From Cephalotrichum gorgonifer (taxonomy: Eukaryota > Ascomycota > Sordariomycetes > Microascales > Microascaceae), in assembly GCA_900312665.1 (NCBI GenBank), contig ONZQ02000010.1, forward strand, positions 620,001 to 684,000: a stretch of 64,000 bases of DNA. The letters run 5' to 3'. The notes below the pieces were generated by a model. The model saw only the letters and a program-made list of their open reading frames with translations. It was not told the origin of the DNA and made no database searches. A program made the translations under genes and the position numbers. The stretch's first letter is position 1. The number at the start of each line of letters is the position of its first letter. Positions 21,205-32,371 of this stretch are shown here, one piece after another.

Positions 21205-22128
21205 ATGGCGCAGGAGGAGAGGAAGACCCTCCACCTCGTGGGTACCCACGTAACCCACTCCATCGCTAAAAGCATGCACAACTACATAGCCCAATCTCTA
21301 TCCCTCCCTTGGACCTTCTACTCCACCACCTGTCCCGCCTTCTCTGACGTCCTCGACCTGCTTGGGTCCCCCTCGACCGCAGGCCTGGTCGTTACCATGC
21401 CATATAAGAACGCCGTTATGAAGCACGTCGATGAGCTAGACGATCTAGCGACAATCATCGGGGCTTGCAACTGCATATACTACAAGGAGGGGCCTACGAA
21501 AAGGCTATCAATCGGCTCGAACACAGACTGGAACGGGATCATAGGGTCCCTGCTCGAGGGGGATGCCTCGCGGCCTAGGCCGAGTGCTGCCTCCCCGGGG
21601 TCAGCGCTTGTGATTGGTGCCGGTGGCGCGAGCCGCGCGGCAGTCTACACGCTCGCCACGCACCTCCACTGCCCAACGATATACATCCTGAACCGCGATG
21701 ACCAGGAAGTGGTAGATCTGATCGCGGACTCAGAGAAGGTCAGTGGGGGTCCCCGCTTGATCCACGTGAAGTCAGTGGAGGAGGCACAAAGGGCCGGGAG
21801 CCCGTATTACGTGCTTGGCACCGTGCCCGATATGGAGCCTGTGAGTCAGGTGGAGAAGGACGTCGTCGCGATGCTGGACGTGTTCCTTTCCAAGCCAGAG
21901 AAGGGGATCCTCTTAGACTTGTGCTTCAAGCCCCGGATAACGAGGATGATGAAGGCGGGGGCGAGATCGGGGTGGAAGTGCGTGGAGGGCATCCATGTTA
22001 TAGGGCACCAGGTTGTCGAGCAGTGGAGGCTTTGGGTCGGAAGTGAGCGTTTGGCGTCGCTGGATCAGAAGGCGGCGTGGGCGGTGCTATTAAAGGCTGC
22101 AGACGATAGCGACGAAATCAACTTTTAG
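21205..22128 (+). CDS. Shikimate/quinate dehydrogenase-like protein
   Basis: 307 aa from the start MAQEERKTLHLVG. Family features: HSIAKSMHNYIAQSL in place of the usual S-x-S substrate motif, LVVTMPYKNAVM with the catalytic Lys, GACNCIYYK, and the NTDWNGI motif with the catalytic Asp. The Rossmann nucleotide loop is VIGAGGASRAAVYTL, and the C-terminus (EGIHVIGHQVVEQWRLW) is the usual closing helix. The family reversibly oxidises shikimate or quinate with NAD(P). In fungi the biosynthetic enzyme is part of the AROM polypeptide, so a free-standing protein of this type more likely serves quinate/shikimate catabolism or is a divergent paralogue. No other qa/qut gene is adjacent. A 44-residue N-terminal extension from 21073 is possible; if used it could act in targeting. 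Confidence 0.85.
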   Translation: MAQEERKTLHLVGTHVTHSIAKSMHNYIAQSLSLPWTFYSTTCPAFSDVLDLLGSPSTAGLVVTMPYKNAVMKHVDELDDLATIIGACNCIYYKEGPTKRLSIGSNTDWNGIIGSLLEGDASRPRPSAASPGSALVIGAGGASRAAVYTLATHLHCPTIYILNRDDQEVVDLIADSEKVSGGPRLIHVKSVEEAQRAGSPYYVLGTVPDMEPVSQVEKDVVAMLDVFLSKPEKGILLDLCFKPRITRMMKAGARSGWKCVEGIHVIGHQVVEQWRLWVGSERLASLDQKAAWAVLLKAADDSDEINF

Positions 22129-24028
22129 GTAGAGAATAGGTACGAGGTTACCACGAAAACACCTTCCCTGCCCAAGCATGACAACACGTTCCTAAACTCT
22201 ACCGCGGAGTGATAATCATGAAAGGAGGATGATATACAGCTGTAAAGGGTCTAGTATAGTATGCGGGGACGATCTGCGCAAACTATGAAGTTCCCTCTCA
22301 TTAAAACATCTCGGGGGGTTGAGTTAGCATATTGACGTGATGCCATGTATTATCGCATTTAACTAAGAATTGGTGACAACTAGGGACTGGGAGATATAGG
22401 GAAAACTGGGGGTTGATCACAAGGGTCCTTTAGACAGTCCGACTAAAGTGTGTGAACGTTGGTTCGGACAGGGTTCGACCGCTTTAGCCGAAGAAAGAAA
22501 TGGTATAGCATGGCACAAATCAGCCCGCCATAGTCCAGAGATAACTAGTATTAAAGTACGCGAGAATTGATTGCCATTTAAGTGTATTCAGTAGAGTCTT
22601 AACGATCGCCGAAAGAGCGCGGTATCATAGTCAATTAATGTTACTACATCCTCATTGAGGCGGGAGGGATGCGGGCAGAGCCTTCTCACGATGCCTTTAG
22701 GGAAACCAAACTAGCAAGGAAACCCCGGTATCTACCGTACAGAATGGAAAAGGAATTGCCTAACAGCCTCAACGCAATAGTGGCTTGATCCAGTGCCGCC
22801 GGTGGCTGTAGGAACGAGAAGGGAAGAGGGAAGGAGCCAGGGAAGCAACTCCGCCGTTGTACCCCACCAGCTCCTTCCACGAAAACAATGAAAAGGTAAG
22901 GTGATATTTGAAGTTATCTTGAGGGGATAGTAACCGGGGCGGGGTCTTCATGTATTTGTAGTGCGGGATGAGCCCGAGAAGGGTGATGCCTTAGCACGGG
23001 CGCATGTCGGCGTTTATCGTTCTTCGGAGCCCCAAACCGCCATCTTTTTTGGCCCCATACATTTTTGGTGGGAACAACCAGTACTTCTGTTAGTGTCTCC
23101 TTCTCCCTATGAACACGGACTTTGGAAAAATCAGGCATCTTCCGCCGCCGCGACTGGTGCAAGACTCGAGGTACTTCCTAAGGAAAGTCGCGTTTGCCGC
23201 GGTGGTCAACAGGCCGTACATTATAGGAATGTAGGATGAGCTCTACGATGGTTCGACCCCGGAAGCCGTAGATTTTTTTGCTTCTTATGACAATAGTGGC
23301 CCTTCACTCTACCGCTTTAGTCTTATTGGGTTTCCATGTTGCCATTGTAATGATGCTGATGCCCACAGCTACAATGACCGGCCCCGAAAACAATGAAGCC
23401 AACACTCGGTTTCGTCGAATCCACTAACTACAGAACACTAGTAGTCTGCCTGATTGATGCGCCTTTGCCTTCCAGAACAATGAAGGTGATACTTGAGTTT
23501 GCCAATCCCGGTACAGCGAAAGTCCACCCCATCGAAGGCCGCCGCGTAGGGGTGGTTCTTGTACCGAAAACGTTGAATTTTATTTTACCGAAGATATTTA
23601 GAGCTGAACACCTAAAGTATTGGAAACCCTGGAACCAAACTGCCATAAGACCTCAACTATCGTGAGATTCTTGACTTGGTGTTTTGCCCGTTTGTTCACC
23701 GTCGTCAAACATGACTAATCAGCTCTGGATCTGCACCCTGACTCAGCGCGCCCCACCTAAGCATCATCACTTCCCACAATGACGAGCTACTTAATTTGAC
23801 CCTTGCTGGGGGTCCCTCTTATCAAGACAGCAATTCCAACCAGAGGCCGCCTCTCTGGAGCTTCACCCACGACCTTCTTCCACGAGCTGCACCGACACAA
23901 ATTGATAGCCCCTGCCATACATGGTAGCTATCCACTTGTCTCGGAGCTGCTAGGAAGCTCCGAATCCACGCTTCGGCGCACCCCGCTATCGTTCTCGACA
24001 TGCCCCTCTTGCCTCTCTCTACTCGACA
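22129..24028. other. Intergenic region upstream of the mitochondrial ABC transporter
   Basis: About 1.9 kb. ORFs at 22686-23239 and 23393-23665 are short, overlap in several frames and show no domains. The frame upstream of the ATM1 start (from 23803) is a different frame and is read as 5' leader. Confidence 0.35.
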
Positions 24029-26207
24029 ATGATGCGCATATCTCTACTTCGCCCGGGGGTGCTTCCCGGGGCCTGTGTTCACAGGACATACCCCTTCGCC
24101 CCTGCGGCCTCCGTCTTCGTGCGCTCGCCGATGCGAGCCTTCAATGCCTCGAGATACCTCCGTTCAGACCCGGCGAAACCTACTCTGCCCGACAATCCGG
24201 GACACCCGGGCACTGCCCAGACCGCCGGCGCAAAGCCGAGCACCGTTACACCGAAACCTAAATCCACCAACCCACTGGAGCCGGCCGATAAGACGACGCA
24301 GCAGCAGCGCAAGGCAGACTGGGCCATCATGAAGGAAATGTCGCACTACCTCTGGCCCAAGGGCAAGGGCAGCTTCGACACCAAGTTCCGCGTCGGCCTC
24401 GCCGTCTCCCTCCTCATCGGCGCCAAGGTCCTCAACGTCCAGGTGCCCTTTTACTTCAAGTCCATCGTGGACACGATGAACATCGACATCTCGGCGACAG
24501 GCGGCAACGCGGCCGTGATCGCGGGTAGCATGATCCTTGCATACGGCGCGGCCCGTGTGGGTGCAACGGTCTTTCAGGAACTCCGGAACGCGGTCTTCGC
24601 ATCGGTGGCGCAGAAGGCCATCCGGCGCGTGGCGCGCAACGTCTTCGATCACCTCCTCCGCCTCGACCTCAACTTCCACCTCACAAAGCAAACGGGGGGT
24701 CTGACGCGGGCGATAGACAGGGGAACCAAGGGCATCAGCTTCCTGCTCACGAGCATGGTGTTCCACATTATACCCACGGCGCTGGAGATCTCAATGGTGT
24801 GCGGTATCCTTACGTACCAGTACGGGATCAAGTTCGCCGCCATCACGGCGCTGACGATGGTCGGGTACACGGCCTTTACCATCTGGACGACGGCGTGGCG
24901 GACAAAGTTCAGGAGGCAGGCGAACGCGGCAGACAACAAGGCGTCCACCGTGGCGGTGGACTCGCTTATCAACTACGAGGCCGTGAAGTACTACAACAAC
25001 GAGGCGTTCGAGGTCGCGCGGTACGACAAGGCGCTAGGCGCGTACGAGAAGAGCTCCATTAAGATCGCCACCTCGCTGGCGTTCCTCAACTCCGGACAGA
25101 ACATCATATTCTCGTCGGCGCTCACAGGCATGATGTACCTAGCGGCCAACGGCGTCGCGGAGGGGAGCCTAACGGTCGGCGACCTCGTCATGGTCAACCA
25201 GCTGGTGTTCCAGCTCTCGGTGCCGTTGAACTTCTTGGGCTCCGTCTACAGGGAGCTTCGCCAGTCGCTTCTTGACATGGAGACACTCTTCAACCTACAA
25301 AAGGTGAACGTCACCATCAAGGACAGCCCGGACGCGAAGCCCCTCGCGCTCACGAAGGGCGGTGAGATTCGGTTCGAGAACGTCACATTTGGGTATCACC
25401 CGGACCGCCCGATCCTGCGCAACCTCAATCTCGTCATCCCGGCAGGCAAGAAGGTCGCCGTGGTGGGGCCTAGTGGGTGTGGAAAATCCACGCTGCTCAG
25501 GCTACTGTTTAGGTACTACGACGCGTCGACCGGCCGCATCCTGATCGACGACCAGGACATTAGGGATGTGTCGCTCGACTCGCTGCGGCAGTCCATCGGT
25601 GTCGTGCCGCAGGACACGCCGCTCTTCAACGATACGATCGAGCACAACATCCGGTACGGGCGCATCTCGGCCTCGCACGAGGAGATAGTGGCTGCGGCGC
25701 AGCGCGCGCGAGTCCACGACATCATACAGAAGTTCCCCGACGGGTACGAGACCAAGGTTGGCGAGCGCGGGCTCATGATCTCCGGGGGCGAGAAGCAGAG
25801 GCTTGCGGTCAGCAGGCTGCTGCTCAAGGACCCGCCGCTGCTGTTCTTCGACGAGGCGACGAGCGCGCTGGACACGCACACGGAGCAGGCCCTCATGGCG
25901 AACATTAACAGCATCCTGCGGGAGAAGCAGCGTACGAGCGTGTTCGTGGCGCATAGGCTGAGGACCATCTTCGACGCGGACGTGATCATCGTCTTGGCAG
26001 AGGGTGGCGTGGCGGAGATGGGAACGCACCAAGAGCTTATTGACAGCGGGGGTCTTTATTCCGAGCTGTGGAGTGGTAAGTGATCGAAGAGTCGTTCTCG
26101 TGTGAGATGCATTGCTAACGAAGAGTATAGCTCAGGAAACGATGTTCACGGCTGATGGGGATGTGAAGACAGAGGAGGGGGAGGCGCCAGATGAGAAGAC
26201 ACGGTGA
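24029..26207 (+). CDS. ATM1: Mitochondrial ABC half-transporter Atm1 (iron-sulfur cluster export)
   Basis: Two exons, 24029-26075 and 26131-26207, give 707 aa; the small 3' exon adds AQETMFTADGDVK to a short acidic tail. The N-terminus is Arg-rich and lacks acidic residues (MMRISLLRPGVLPGACVHRTY), consistent with a mitochondrial presequence. The membrane domain (about 100-400) includes the family block LAANGVAEGSLTVGDLVMVN. The nucleotide-binding domain has Walker A GPSGCGKSTLL, Q-loop VPQDTPLFND, signature ISGGEKQRLAVSR, Walker B LLFFDEATSALD and the H-loop in VFVAHRL. Atm1 dimers in the inner membrane export a glutathione-linked sulfur/iron-sulfur precursor needed for cytosolic Fe-S proteins. 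Assignment is firm by length, domain order and presequence. Confidence 0.94.
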
Positions 26208-28336
26208 TCAGGAGAGCCGAGGAAGATACAATGTCCATGCGGGCACAAGCGCCGGCCCCTTACAACCAGTGGCGATGAAGTGCCTAGAGGCGCCGTCCGA
26301 GGGCCTCCCATGTACGAGAGAATCTAGAGCTAGACGCACAAGACGATAGCTCCGAGCGCGAATATCTAGCCCGGGCTATGGGGACCTGTGGGGAGGGAAT
26401 ATGCAGTTCGAATAAAGAAATTACCGTCTCAATACCGACTCGTCGGCTCGCAGGCCGGATCGACATGCACCCTCGCAAGAAGGTTGAGGATACGGACCCA
26501 GCCGAGATGCACTAGCTGCCGATTAGGAAGGGAGGAACAGTTCGCGTCCACTTGTAAATTTGTGATAAACGAGCGCGGGGGCGGCGTTCCCTTCCTTCAG
26601 AGCTGAGCCACCCGAAGATGGTAACGAACCGGGGCAGTGCCCGGGTCCCCGGATGAATTTCGACTGAGGACCAAGCCCGGCTTGGTATCGAACGGAACGA
26701 ACGAAGGCAGCTAGCCCTGTCGTGATACCCCGCTGGGTTCCAATCCAGCACCAGCACCGAGGTGGTATCGTGGTGTTCGCCACAGCTTCTCGAACCTCCT
26801 CGTGGGAGATCGGCACGTATTATTGCTTCCATTTACGCGCCAGTGAAATGACAAGGTAACATTGGTCCAATGGACCTGTTAAAGCGGCAATAGTCCCAAG
26901 TACGGGTACAAGGAGGGGACTCCATGTGACCCAGAACCGAGGTCGTCCGGCCACGCTATTACCGGCAGAATTCGATGGGGAAATGGGTCCGTCTCCCCAC
27001 CGGCCTGCGCGTGTTTTCATGTTCGTACGGATATTTTGGCTTTACCCTTTCGAGATCGGATTTGTTCGTGGCTCAAGAGGGGCAGAGATGGGCCCGAGTG
27101 CCAATTCTAATGTTGGAGCAGGCAATGGAGAGGTACGGAGTAGGTGTAAGAGGCATTGTCTGAGGGTTTGGTTCCAGGATTGCTCGGACCAGACCGACCA
27201 AACTTTGCTTGCTCATTTCCCAGACCCAAAGCTCCACTGCCAATTTCGTTCGTCACCTGCAAGACCGATTCGCCACAGACAAGCGAATAACCCCAACATC
27301 CCCGCATCTGCCTCCGCATCCCCACTCTGTCATCCCCATACCCCGACAAAGAGGAGAAAGAGAGACTAGCTAGTGGAGTGCCACACCCGCGAATTTACCC
27401 TTCTAGCGTGCTTCTGACCTTCTTCCTCTCTCCCCCCTGAATTCTAAGCCCTTCCCTTCCCCTGGCAGTTGAACAAGAACTCCACTCTACGTAGGGCGCC
27501 GCTGATCTCATCAGGAAATTGCTCCGTCCCTCATACCTCCATTCCCCCCCTACTTCCACAACCCCAACCCTCTCGTTCACTGACCTATGTCCTTTCAATC
27601 CTCTCTGTTTCGGTTTCAGTCGTTCGCCATCCATCGCGACTCACCTACATCCTCACCTGCATCCGTACCTTAATATCCATCACACCACTTGGTCGACCGA
27701 CATATTCCCACACACCACGCGTCCCCCTCACTCACACCCATCGCCGAGCCTCCCGCCCCTTTCCTCATTGGGCCTCGTTTCCCCGGCAGACGACGGCGAC
27801 GAAGAGGATCAGATCGATACCCCAGCAAGCCAAGCCGGCAAAATGAACTGCTCATCAACCGGGATCCACTCTGTTGGCAACCCGTCCGGGTGCGATGCTA
27901 CCCCGATCTTCCGCTTTAAGAAAGGCGTGCGTAGTGGATCGGCGATGCACAGGCCCTTTTCCTATTTCCATCCATCGGATTTATCCGCTCCCTGTTCTCA
28001 CTCTCTCTGTGTGACCTCCCGCTGCGGTCGGCTGGCTGACATGAATGCATACCCGCCCATTCCGCATTCGATCGCAATTACATTTCTCCCAAAGAGGCCT
28101 CAGCGTCCCATTGGCGCTATTATTATCAGGCGGAGAAGGGGAGAAAGGGGGAGGAAGGGAGGGAGAGAGGGCTGGCGGTTCCACCGGACTCCCTCCCGAT
28201 TCACCCGTCTTAGAAGGTGGACCGCTCCCCCGGGCCCAAGCTCAGTTTAATTTCGCGTTTATGCTGCCTCTCAAAGGTGGTTTTGCTGTCAAGGGGATGG
28301 CTCCCCTCATTCCCTCTACCCCGGCCAACCACGGTA

Positions 28337-28342
28337 TTAGCC
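28337..28342 (-). promoter_or_regulatory. Candidate XlnR/Xyr1-type site upstream of the xylanase gene
   Basis: TTAGCC on the + strand is GGCTAA on the minus strand, the core bound by the fungal xylanolytic activator, about 300 bp upstream of the ATG. A six-base match occurs by chance about once per 2 kb, so this is weak evidence. Confidence 0.25.
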
Positions 28343-28524
28343 GTCCGTCAGGCTTAGCTTCCCTCGGTGTCAGTCCCCAACATCCAAGTGTGGGTCTGTT
28401 GTTGACTACGGTCTCCACCCGTCCATGAGCGTCAGCCCGCTGAAGGTCGGCTCAGGCATACCGAATACGCGGGCGCGAGGTCTGGTTCCATGGTAACGAC
28501 CCGCTGCCCCTCTCCCCCGGATCT

Positions 28525-28532
28525 TATATATA
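28525..28532 (+). promoter_or_regulatory. TATA box of the xylanase gene
   Basis: TATATATA 108 bp upstream of the ATG at 28640, just before a CT-rich stretch; a good core-promoter candidate for an inducible secreted enzyme. Confidence 0.5.
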
Positions 28533-28639
28533 CTCCACGCCCATCCCTCTCCATACCCGTCTCCCATCTCGGACAGTCATCCTCCAGACCCAAAGCACTT
28601 TCCGACCTCGCCTTTCGCTAAGCCAGCCCAGTCGTCAAT

Positions 28640-29925
28640 ATGCATCTCTCCACCCTCGCCCTTCCGCTCCTCGCGGCCTCGGTCGACGCCCAGCTTCACA
28701 AGCTCGCGAAGCAGGCCGGCCTGAAGTACTTCGGTGCTGCCACCGACACCCCCGGCTTCCGTGAGCGCGCCGGCTTGGAGGCCGCGTACGAGCAGTACAA
28801 CGCCATCAGGGACGACACCAACGAGTTCGGCCAGACCACCCCCACCAACGGTCAGAAGGTAAATCCTCCCCCCCTTTTTCCTCTCAACTCCCCTCTATCC
28901 ACGCTTCTTTCCATGGTGAAACGGCTTGTCCTAACTCGGCATAACCACAGTGGCTGTTCACCGAGCCCGAGCGTGGCGTCTTCAACTTCACCGAGGGTGA
29001 CGTTGTGGCCGACATTGCCGAGAACAACGGCCAGATCCTCCGCTGCCACGCCCTCGTCTGGCACAGCCAGCTCGCCCCGTGGGTCGAGCAGGGCACCTGG
29101 ACCGCCGAGGAGGTCGAGCAGATCATCGTCGACCACATCACCAACGTGGCTGGGTACTACAAGGGCAAGTGCTACGCGTGGGACGTCGTGAACGAGGCGC
29201 TCGAGGAGGATGGCAGCTACCGCAAGTCCGTCTTCTACAACGCCCTCGGCGAGGACTACATCAAGCTCGCCTTCAAGACGGCCGCCGAGGTCGACCCCAC
29301 CGCCAAGCTGTACTACAACGACTACAACCTCGAGTCGCCCAGCCCCAAGTCCAGGGCCGCCGTCAACATCGTCAAGATGCTCCAGGCTGAGGGCATCAAG
29401 ATCGACGGTATCGGCATGCAGGCCCACCTCGTCGCCGACCGCGCGGCCACCCTCGACGACCAGATTGCCGTCATCGAGTCCTACGCTGCTACCGGTGTCG
29501 AGGTTGCCTACACCGAGCTCGACGTCAGGCTGTTCACTCCCAACGATGAGGAGAAGCTCGCCCTGCAGAAGGAGGTTTACCGCAACGTGAGTTTTTTGTC
29601 CCGCTCGTTCCTTTTTTTTTTTTTCCCTTCTCGCCCGCATGTGAACAACCCGCACTAACACCCACTCCAGTCCACTGGCGCCTGCGTGCAGACCGAGGCC
29701 TGCGTCGGCATCACCCTCTGGGACTTCTATGACCCCTTCAGCTGGGTCCCCTACGTGTTCGAGGGTGAGGGCGATGCCCTCCTCTGGTTCGAGGACTTCG
29801 AGAAGCACCCCGCCTACGACGGCGTTGTCGAGGCCCTCACCAACGGCACCAAGCCGTGCAAGCCCGGCAAGGGCCGTGGCAAGGGCAAGGGCAAGGGCCA
29901 CAAGAGGAGCAACAAGCTCTTCTAA
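28640..29925 (+). CDS. GH10 endo-beta-1,4-xylanase, secreted, with Gly/Lys-rich tail
   Basis: Exons 28640-28858, 28951-29586 and 29671-29925, all in phase 0, give 369 aa. The signal peptide MHLSTLALPLLAASVDA is followed by the (beta/alpha)8 barrel. Substrate-binding blocks: NEFGQTTPTNGQKWLFTEPERG and CHALVWHSQL. The acid/base Glu is E155 in WDVVNEALEE and the nucleophile Glu is E262 in VAYTELDVR; ITLWDFYDPFSWVP closes the barrel. It hydrolyses internal xylan bonds outside the cell. There is no CBM1; instead the last ~20 residues are a Lys/Gly/Arg run (GKGRGKGKGKGHKRSNK). The AA9 LPMO at 13.8 kb belongs to the same lifestyle but is not clustered with it. Confidence 0.96.
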
Positions 29926-30393
29926 GCGGTTCACCAAGACCACGCGGAGGAGAACCTGGAGTGAGGGGGATTGTTTAGGAGTACTGAGTGTACTATAGTA
30001 TATATTAATCTTCTAATGTGTCATTTTAAGAGACACTCGGCTTCGAGCTGCGTTAATATTACGTAGCGGCCTTTTCATCCCCAGTTGTTAAGCATAACCT
30101 TCCTCACGTGTCTGGTCCCTCTGTCTACATACTCGTAGTCCTAGGTTCGTCGTCGCGAGTAACAGACTTACACGTAACGTCAGGGGAAGAGACCGCGCCA
30201 GTAATGAGACGGGCAGACCTGAGAGCATGAAAGTATGTGGCACGAGTGGACAGGCCGGCGGGCGAGAGGTTGACTTGAATCTAACCCAAAGGCGCCAATC
30301 TAGATCAGAGGGCAAATGCACTTTCATTTTTGGTTGCCTATATCCAAACACCCCTATCCAAAACAAACGGCATTCGCGACTCTCCTGGCCCCC
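29926..30393. other. Convergent intergenic region
   Basis: 3' flanks of the xylanase (+) and deformylase (-) genes. No gene, repeat or RNA feature seen. Confidence 0.35.
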
Positions 30394-31239
30394 CTAGTTG
30401 AAGACCACCGTCTTGGTCCCATTCAAGAACAGCCTCCCCTGGGAATACCACCCCACCGCCGCCGCCAGGACCTGGCTCTCGATGTTCGACCCCTCCCTCG
30501 TCAGCGCCGTCGGCCCCATGTTGTGATCCACCCTCGCGACCCTCTGCTCAATGATGGGGCCCTCATCGAGATCCGCCGTGACGAAGTGCGCCGTCGCGCC
30601 GATGATCTTCACACCGCGCTCGTAGGCCTGGTGGTAGGGTTTCGCGCCCTTGAAGGAGGGCAGGAAGGAGTGGTGGATGTTGATGATGCGGCCGGACATG
30701 GCCTCGCAGATCTTGGGCGACAGGACCTGCATGTACCTCGCCAGGACGACGAGCTCGATGTTGTTCTTGCTGATGAGCTCGAGGACCTGGGCCTCCTGTT
30801 CCTGCTTCGTCTCCTTGGTGACGGGCAGGTGTATGAAGGGCACGTTGTAGGACTTGGCGAGGTCGGCGAACTCGGGGTGGTTGGAGACGACGAGGCAGAT
30901 CTCGATGGGGAGCTGGCCGGCGTTTGAGCGGAAGAGGAGGTCGTTGAGGCAGTGGCCGATCTTGGAGACCATGACCAGGACGCGGGTCTTCTGGGAGACG
31001 GGGCGGAGCTGGTACTCCATGCGCAGGTCGGGGACGAGGGCGTCGAAGGGCTCGCGGAGCTCGGCGAGGGGGGTTTCGGTGGGTCCGAAGTGCACGCGCA
31101 TGAAGAAGCGGTCCGAGACGGGGTCGGAGAACTGGTTGAGGTCGAGAATGTTGAGGGAGCGCGCGGCGAGGACGCCGGTGATGGCGTGGACGATGCCGGA
31201 CTTGTCCGGGCAGGACAGGGTGAGGATGTAGTCGGCCAT
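30394..31239 (-). CDS. Formyltetrahydrofolate deformylase
   Basis: 281 aa, single exon, the usual length of bacterial PurU. The N-terminal ACT domain (about 1-80: YILTLSCPDKSGIVHAITGVLA) is followed by a formyltransferase-fold domain. This includes VLVMVSKIGHCLNDLL, ELVVLARYMQVLSP, NIHHSFLPSFKGAKPYHQAY with the catalytic Asn/His region, and GATAHFVTADLDEGPII with the catalytic Asp. It hydrolyses 10-formyltetrahydrofolate to formate and tetrahydrofolate and so balances one-carbon pools; the ACT domain suggests allosteric control by an amino acid, as glycine/methionine do for bacterial PurU. The gene symbol is left empty because fungal naming varies; the family assignment is firm. Confidence 0.94.
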   Translation of the reverse strand: MADYILTLSCPDKSGIVHAITGVLAARSLNILDLNQFSDPVSDRFFMRVHFGPTETPLAELREPFDALVPDLRMEYQLRPVSQKTRVLVMVSKIGHCLNDLLFRSNAGQLPIEICLVVSNHPEFADLAKSYNVPFIHLPVTKETKQEQEAQVLELISKNNIELVVLARYMQVLSPKICEAMSGRIINIHHSFLPSFKGAKPYHQAYERGVKIIGATAHFVTADLDEGPIIEQRVARVDHNMGPTALTREGSNIESQVLAAAVGWYSQGRLFLNGTKTVVFN

Positions 31240-31960
31240 TGTGGGATTTGGCAGGGTTCGGCGTTGGGAGGGGTGGTGGTGGTGGAAGGAGAGGGACTGG
31301 GGGGGAAGAAAGAAGGAAAAGGGGTGGAAGGTTTTGTGGTGTGGGAACGAAGCTATCGCGAGAGGGCAAACGTAAGTGTGCGGAAAGTGGGATGACTCTT
31401 CAGCGGTGGTGGGGTAATTTTGAGTGTGGAACTACCGAAACTCTGATTCCATTGATCGCATAGTGGGGGAGATTTGAGAGAGGAGACGAGGAGGGGTATT
31501 ATTAACATTAGTACTCGTACCTAAAGACCCGAGACCCGAGACTCGTTAACGCCAATTCCCCGCTAGGACACCTGTTATCTGAGAGCGGCGGTAACATCAA
31601 TCACATCGATTGGTCATCGTGCTTGAAGAACACCGAGGAAATAGACAATTTTGCTCGCATTTTGTCGGATCCGGAGCAATCGCAAGTCGACCAAGCTGCG
31701 GTCACAGAGGACGGACATCCGTACAAGCAAGGTGATATCAGCCTCTGACGTCGATCCATTGAGTTTTCGCGGGGTTTAAGACACGCCGTGCCGCGCTCAG
31801 CTCAGCCACAGGACGCATGGCACCCCTGGAAACAAGGCGTGTGTCCATGCACCGCGTAATACAAGGATTAATACAAATAGTACCCAACCTCCGCAACCCA
31901 ACCCCGCCTCCCTTTCTCCAACCTCATTGGTATCTCCAACCCGTGAATATGTGATATCAC
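31240..31960. other. Intergenic region
   Basis: 5' flank of the deformylase gene and 3' flank of a small secreted-protein gene. A G-rich + strand stretch at 31240-31340 (C-rich on the coding strand) lies just upstream of the deformylase start. No gene seen. Confidence 0.35.
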
Positions 31961-32371
31961 TCATCCATCGTACTCGTAGTACGTCAACGCCTCATACCTC
32001 CCCACCGCTTCATCACTCATCCCCGAGATCACCAGAATGCCCCCCTCAATCACCGTCAGCGTCCCATGCTTCTCCAGCCAGCCATACGTCTTCCTCCCGT
32101 CCGCCGCCCGAGCCAGCTCCTCCGCGATGATTTCCTCGCAGTAGCTCGACACACCGTAGACGACGGCGAGCTTGTGTTTCGAGTCTATGACTAGGTCGGT
32201 GCCTTTCGCAATGTACGCCTGGCAGGCAGTGTCCTGGTCCTGCCAGCAAGCCACGGGGGGCAAGTAGCCGCGGTACCACTCCGGGTCCCGCGCCGGTGAG
32301 CAGCGCTTGGTGATGTGGGGTGTGGCTGCCGCGAGGGCGGCGGTAGTGAGGATGACGAGTGAGCGGAGCAT
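31961..32371 (-). CDS. Small secreted protein, unknown function
   Basis: 136 aa. The signal peptide MLRSLVILTTAALAAATP is followed by a short pro-region ending in a Kex2-like Lys-Arg (ITKR|C), so the mature chain could start at Cys. Four cysteines, two of them in PPVACWQDQDTACQAY, could form two disulfides. The C-terminal half (VIDSKHKLAVVYGVSSYCEEIIAEEL; GTLTVIEGGILVISGMSDEAV) looks folded rather than low-complexity. I do not recognise the family. Size, secretion and cysteine content are effector-like, but that label would be speculation. Confidence 0.65.
   Translation of the reverse strand: MLRSLVILTTAALAAATPHITKRCSPARDPEWYRGYLPPVACWQDQDTACQAYIAKGTDLVIDSKHKLAVVYGVSSYCEEIIAEELARAADGRKTYGWLEKHGTLTVIEGGILVISGMSDEAVGRYEALTYYEYDG

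Larger units (their letters stand above)
26208..28639. other. Long intergenic region upstream of the xylanase gene
   Basis: About 2.4 kb. From 27400 to 28250 the + strand is strongly pyrimidine-rich and produces a 243-codon ORF (27519-28250) of Ser/Pro/His-rich composition with no domain. An ATG at 27843 lies in a good context (CAAAATGAAC), so an unrecognised short gene or a long leader cannot be excluded. Nothing else supported. Confidence 0.35.

Noticed and set aside
27519..28250. 243-codon ORF upstream of the xylanase gene as a protein-coding gene
   Set aside because: Composition is Ser/Pro/His/Arg-rich and follows the pyrimidine bias of the DNA; no domain, no conserved motif, overlapping open frames. 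An ATG at 27843 in good context leaves some doubt.
28852..29943. 363-codon ORF opposite the xylanase exons
   Set aside because: Antisense shadow; it crosses both xylanase introns and has no domain.
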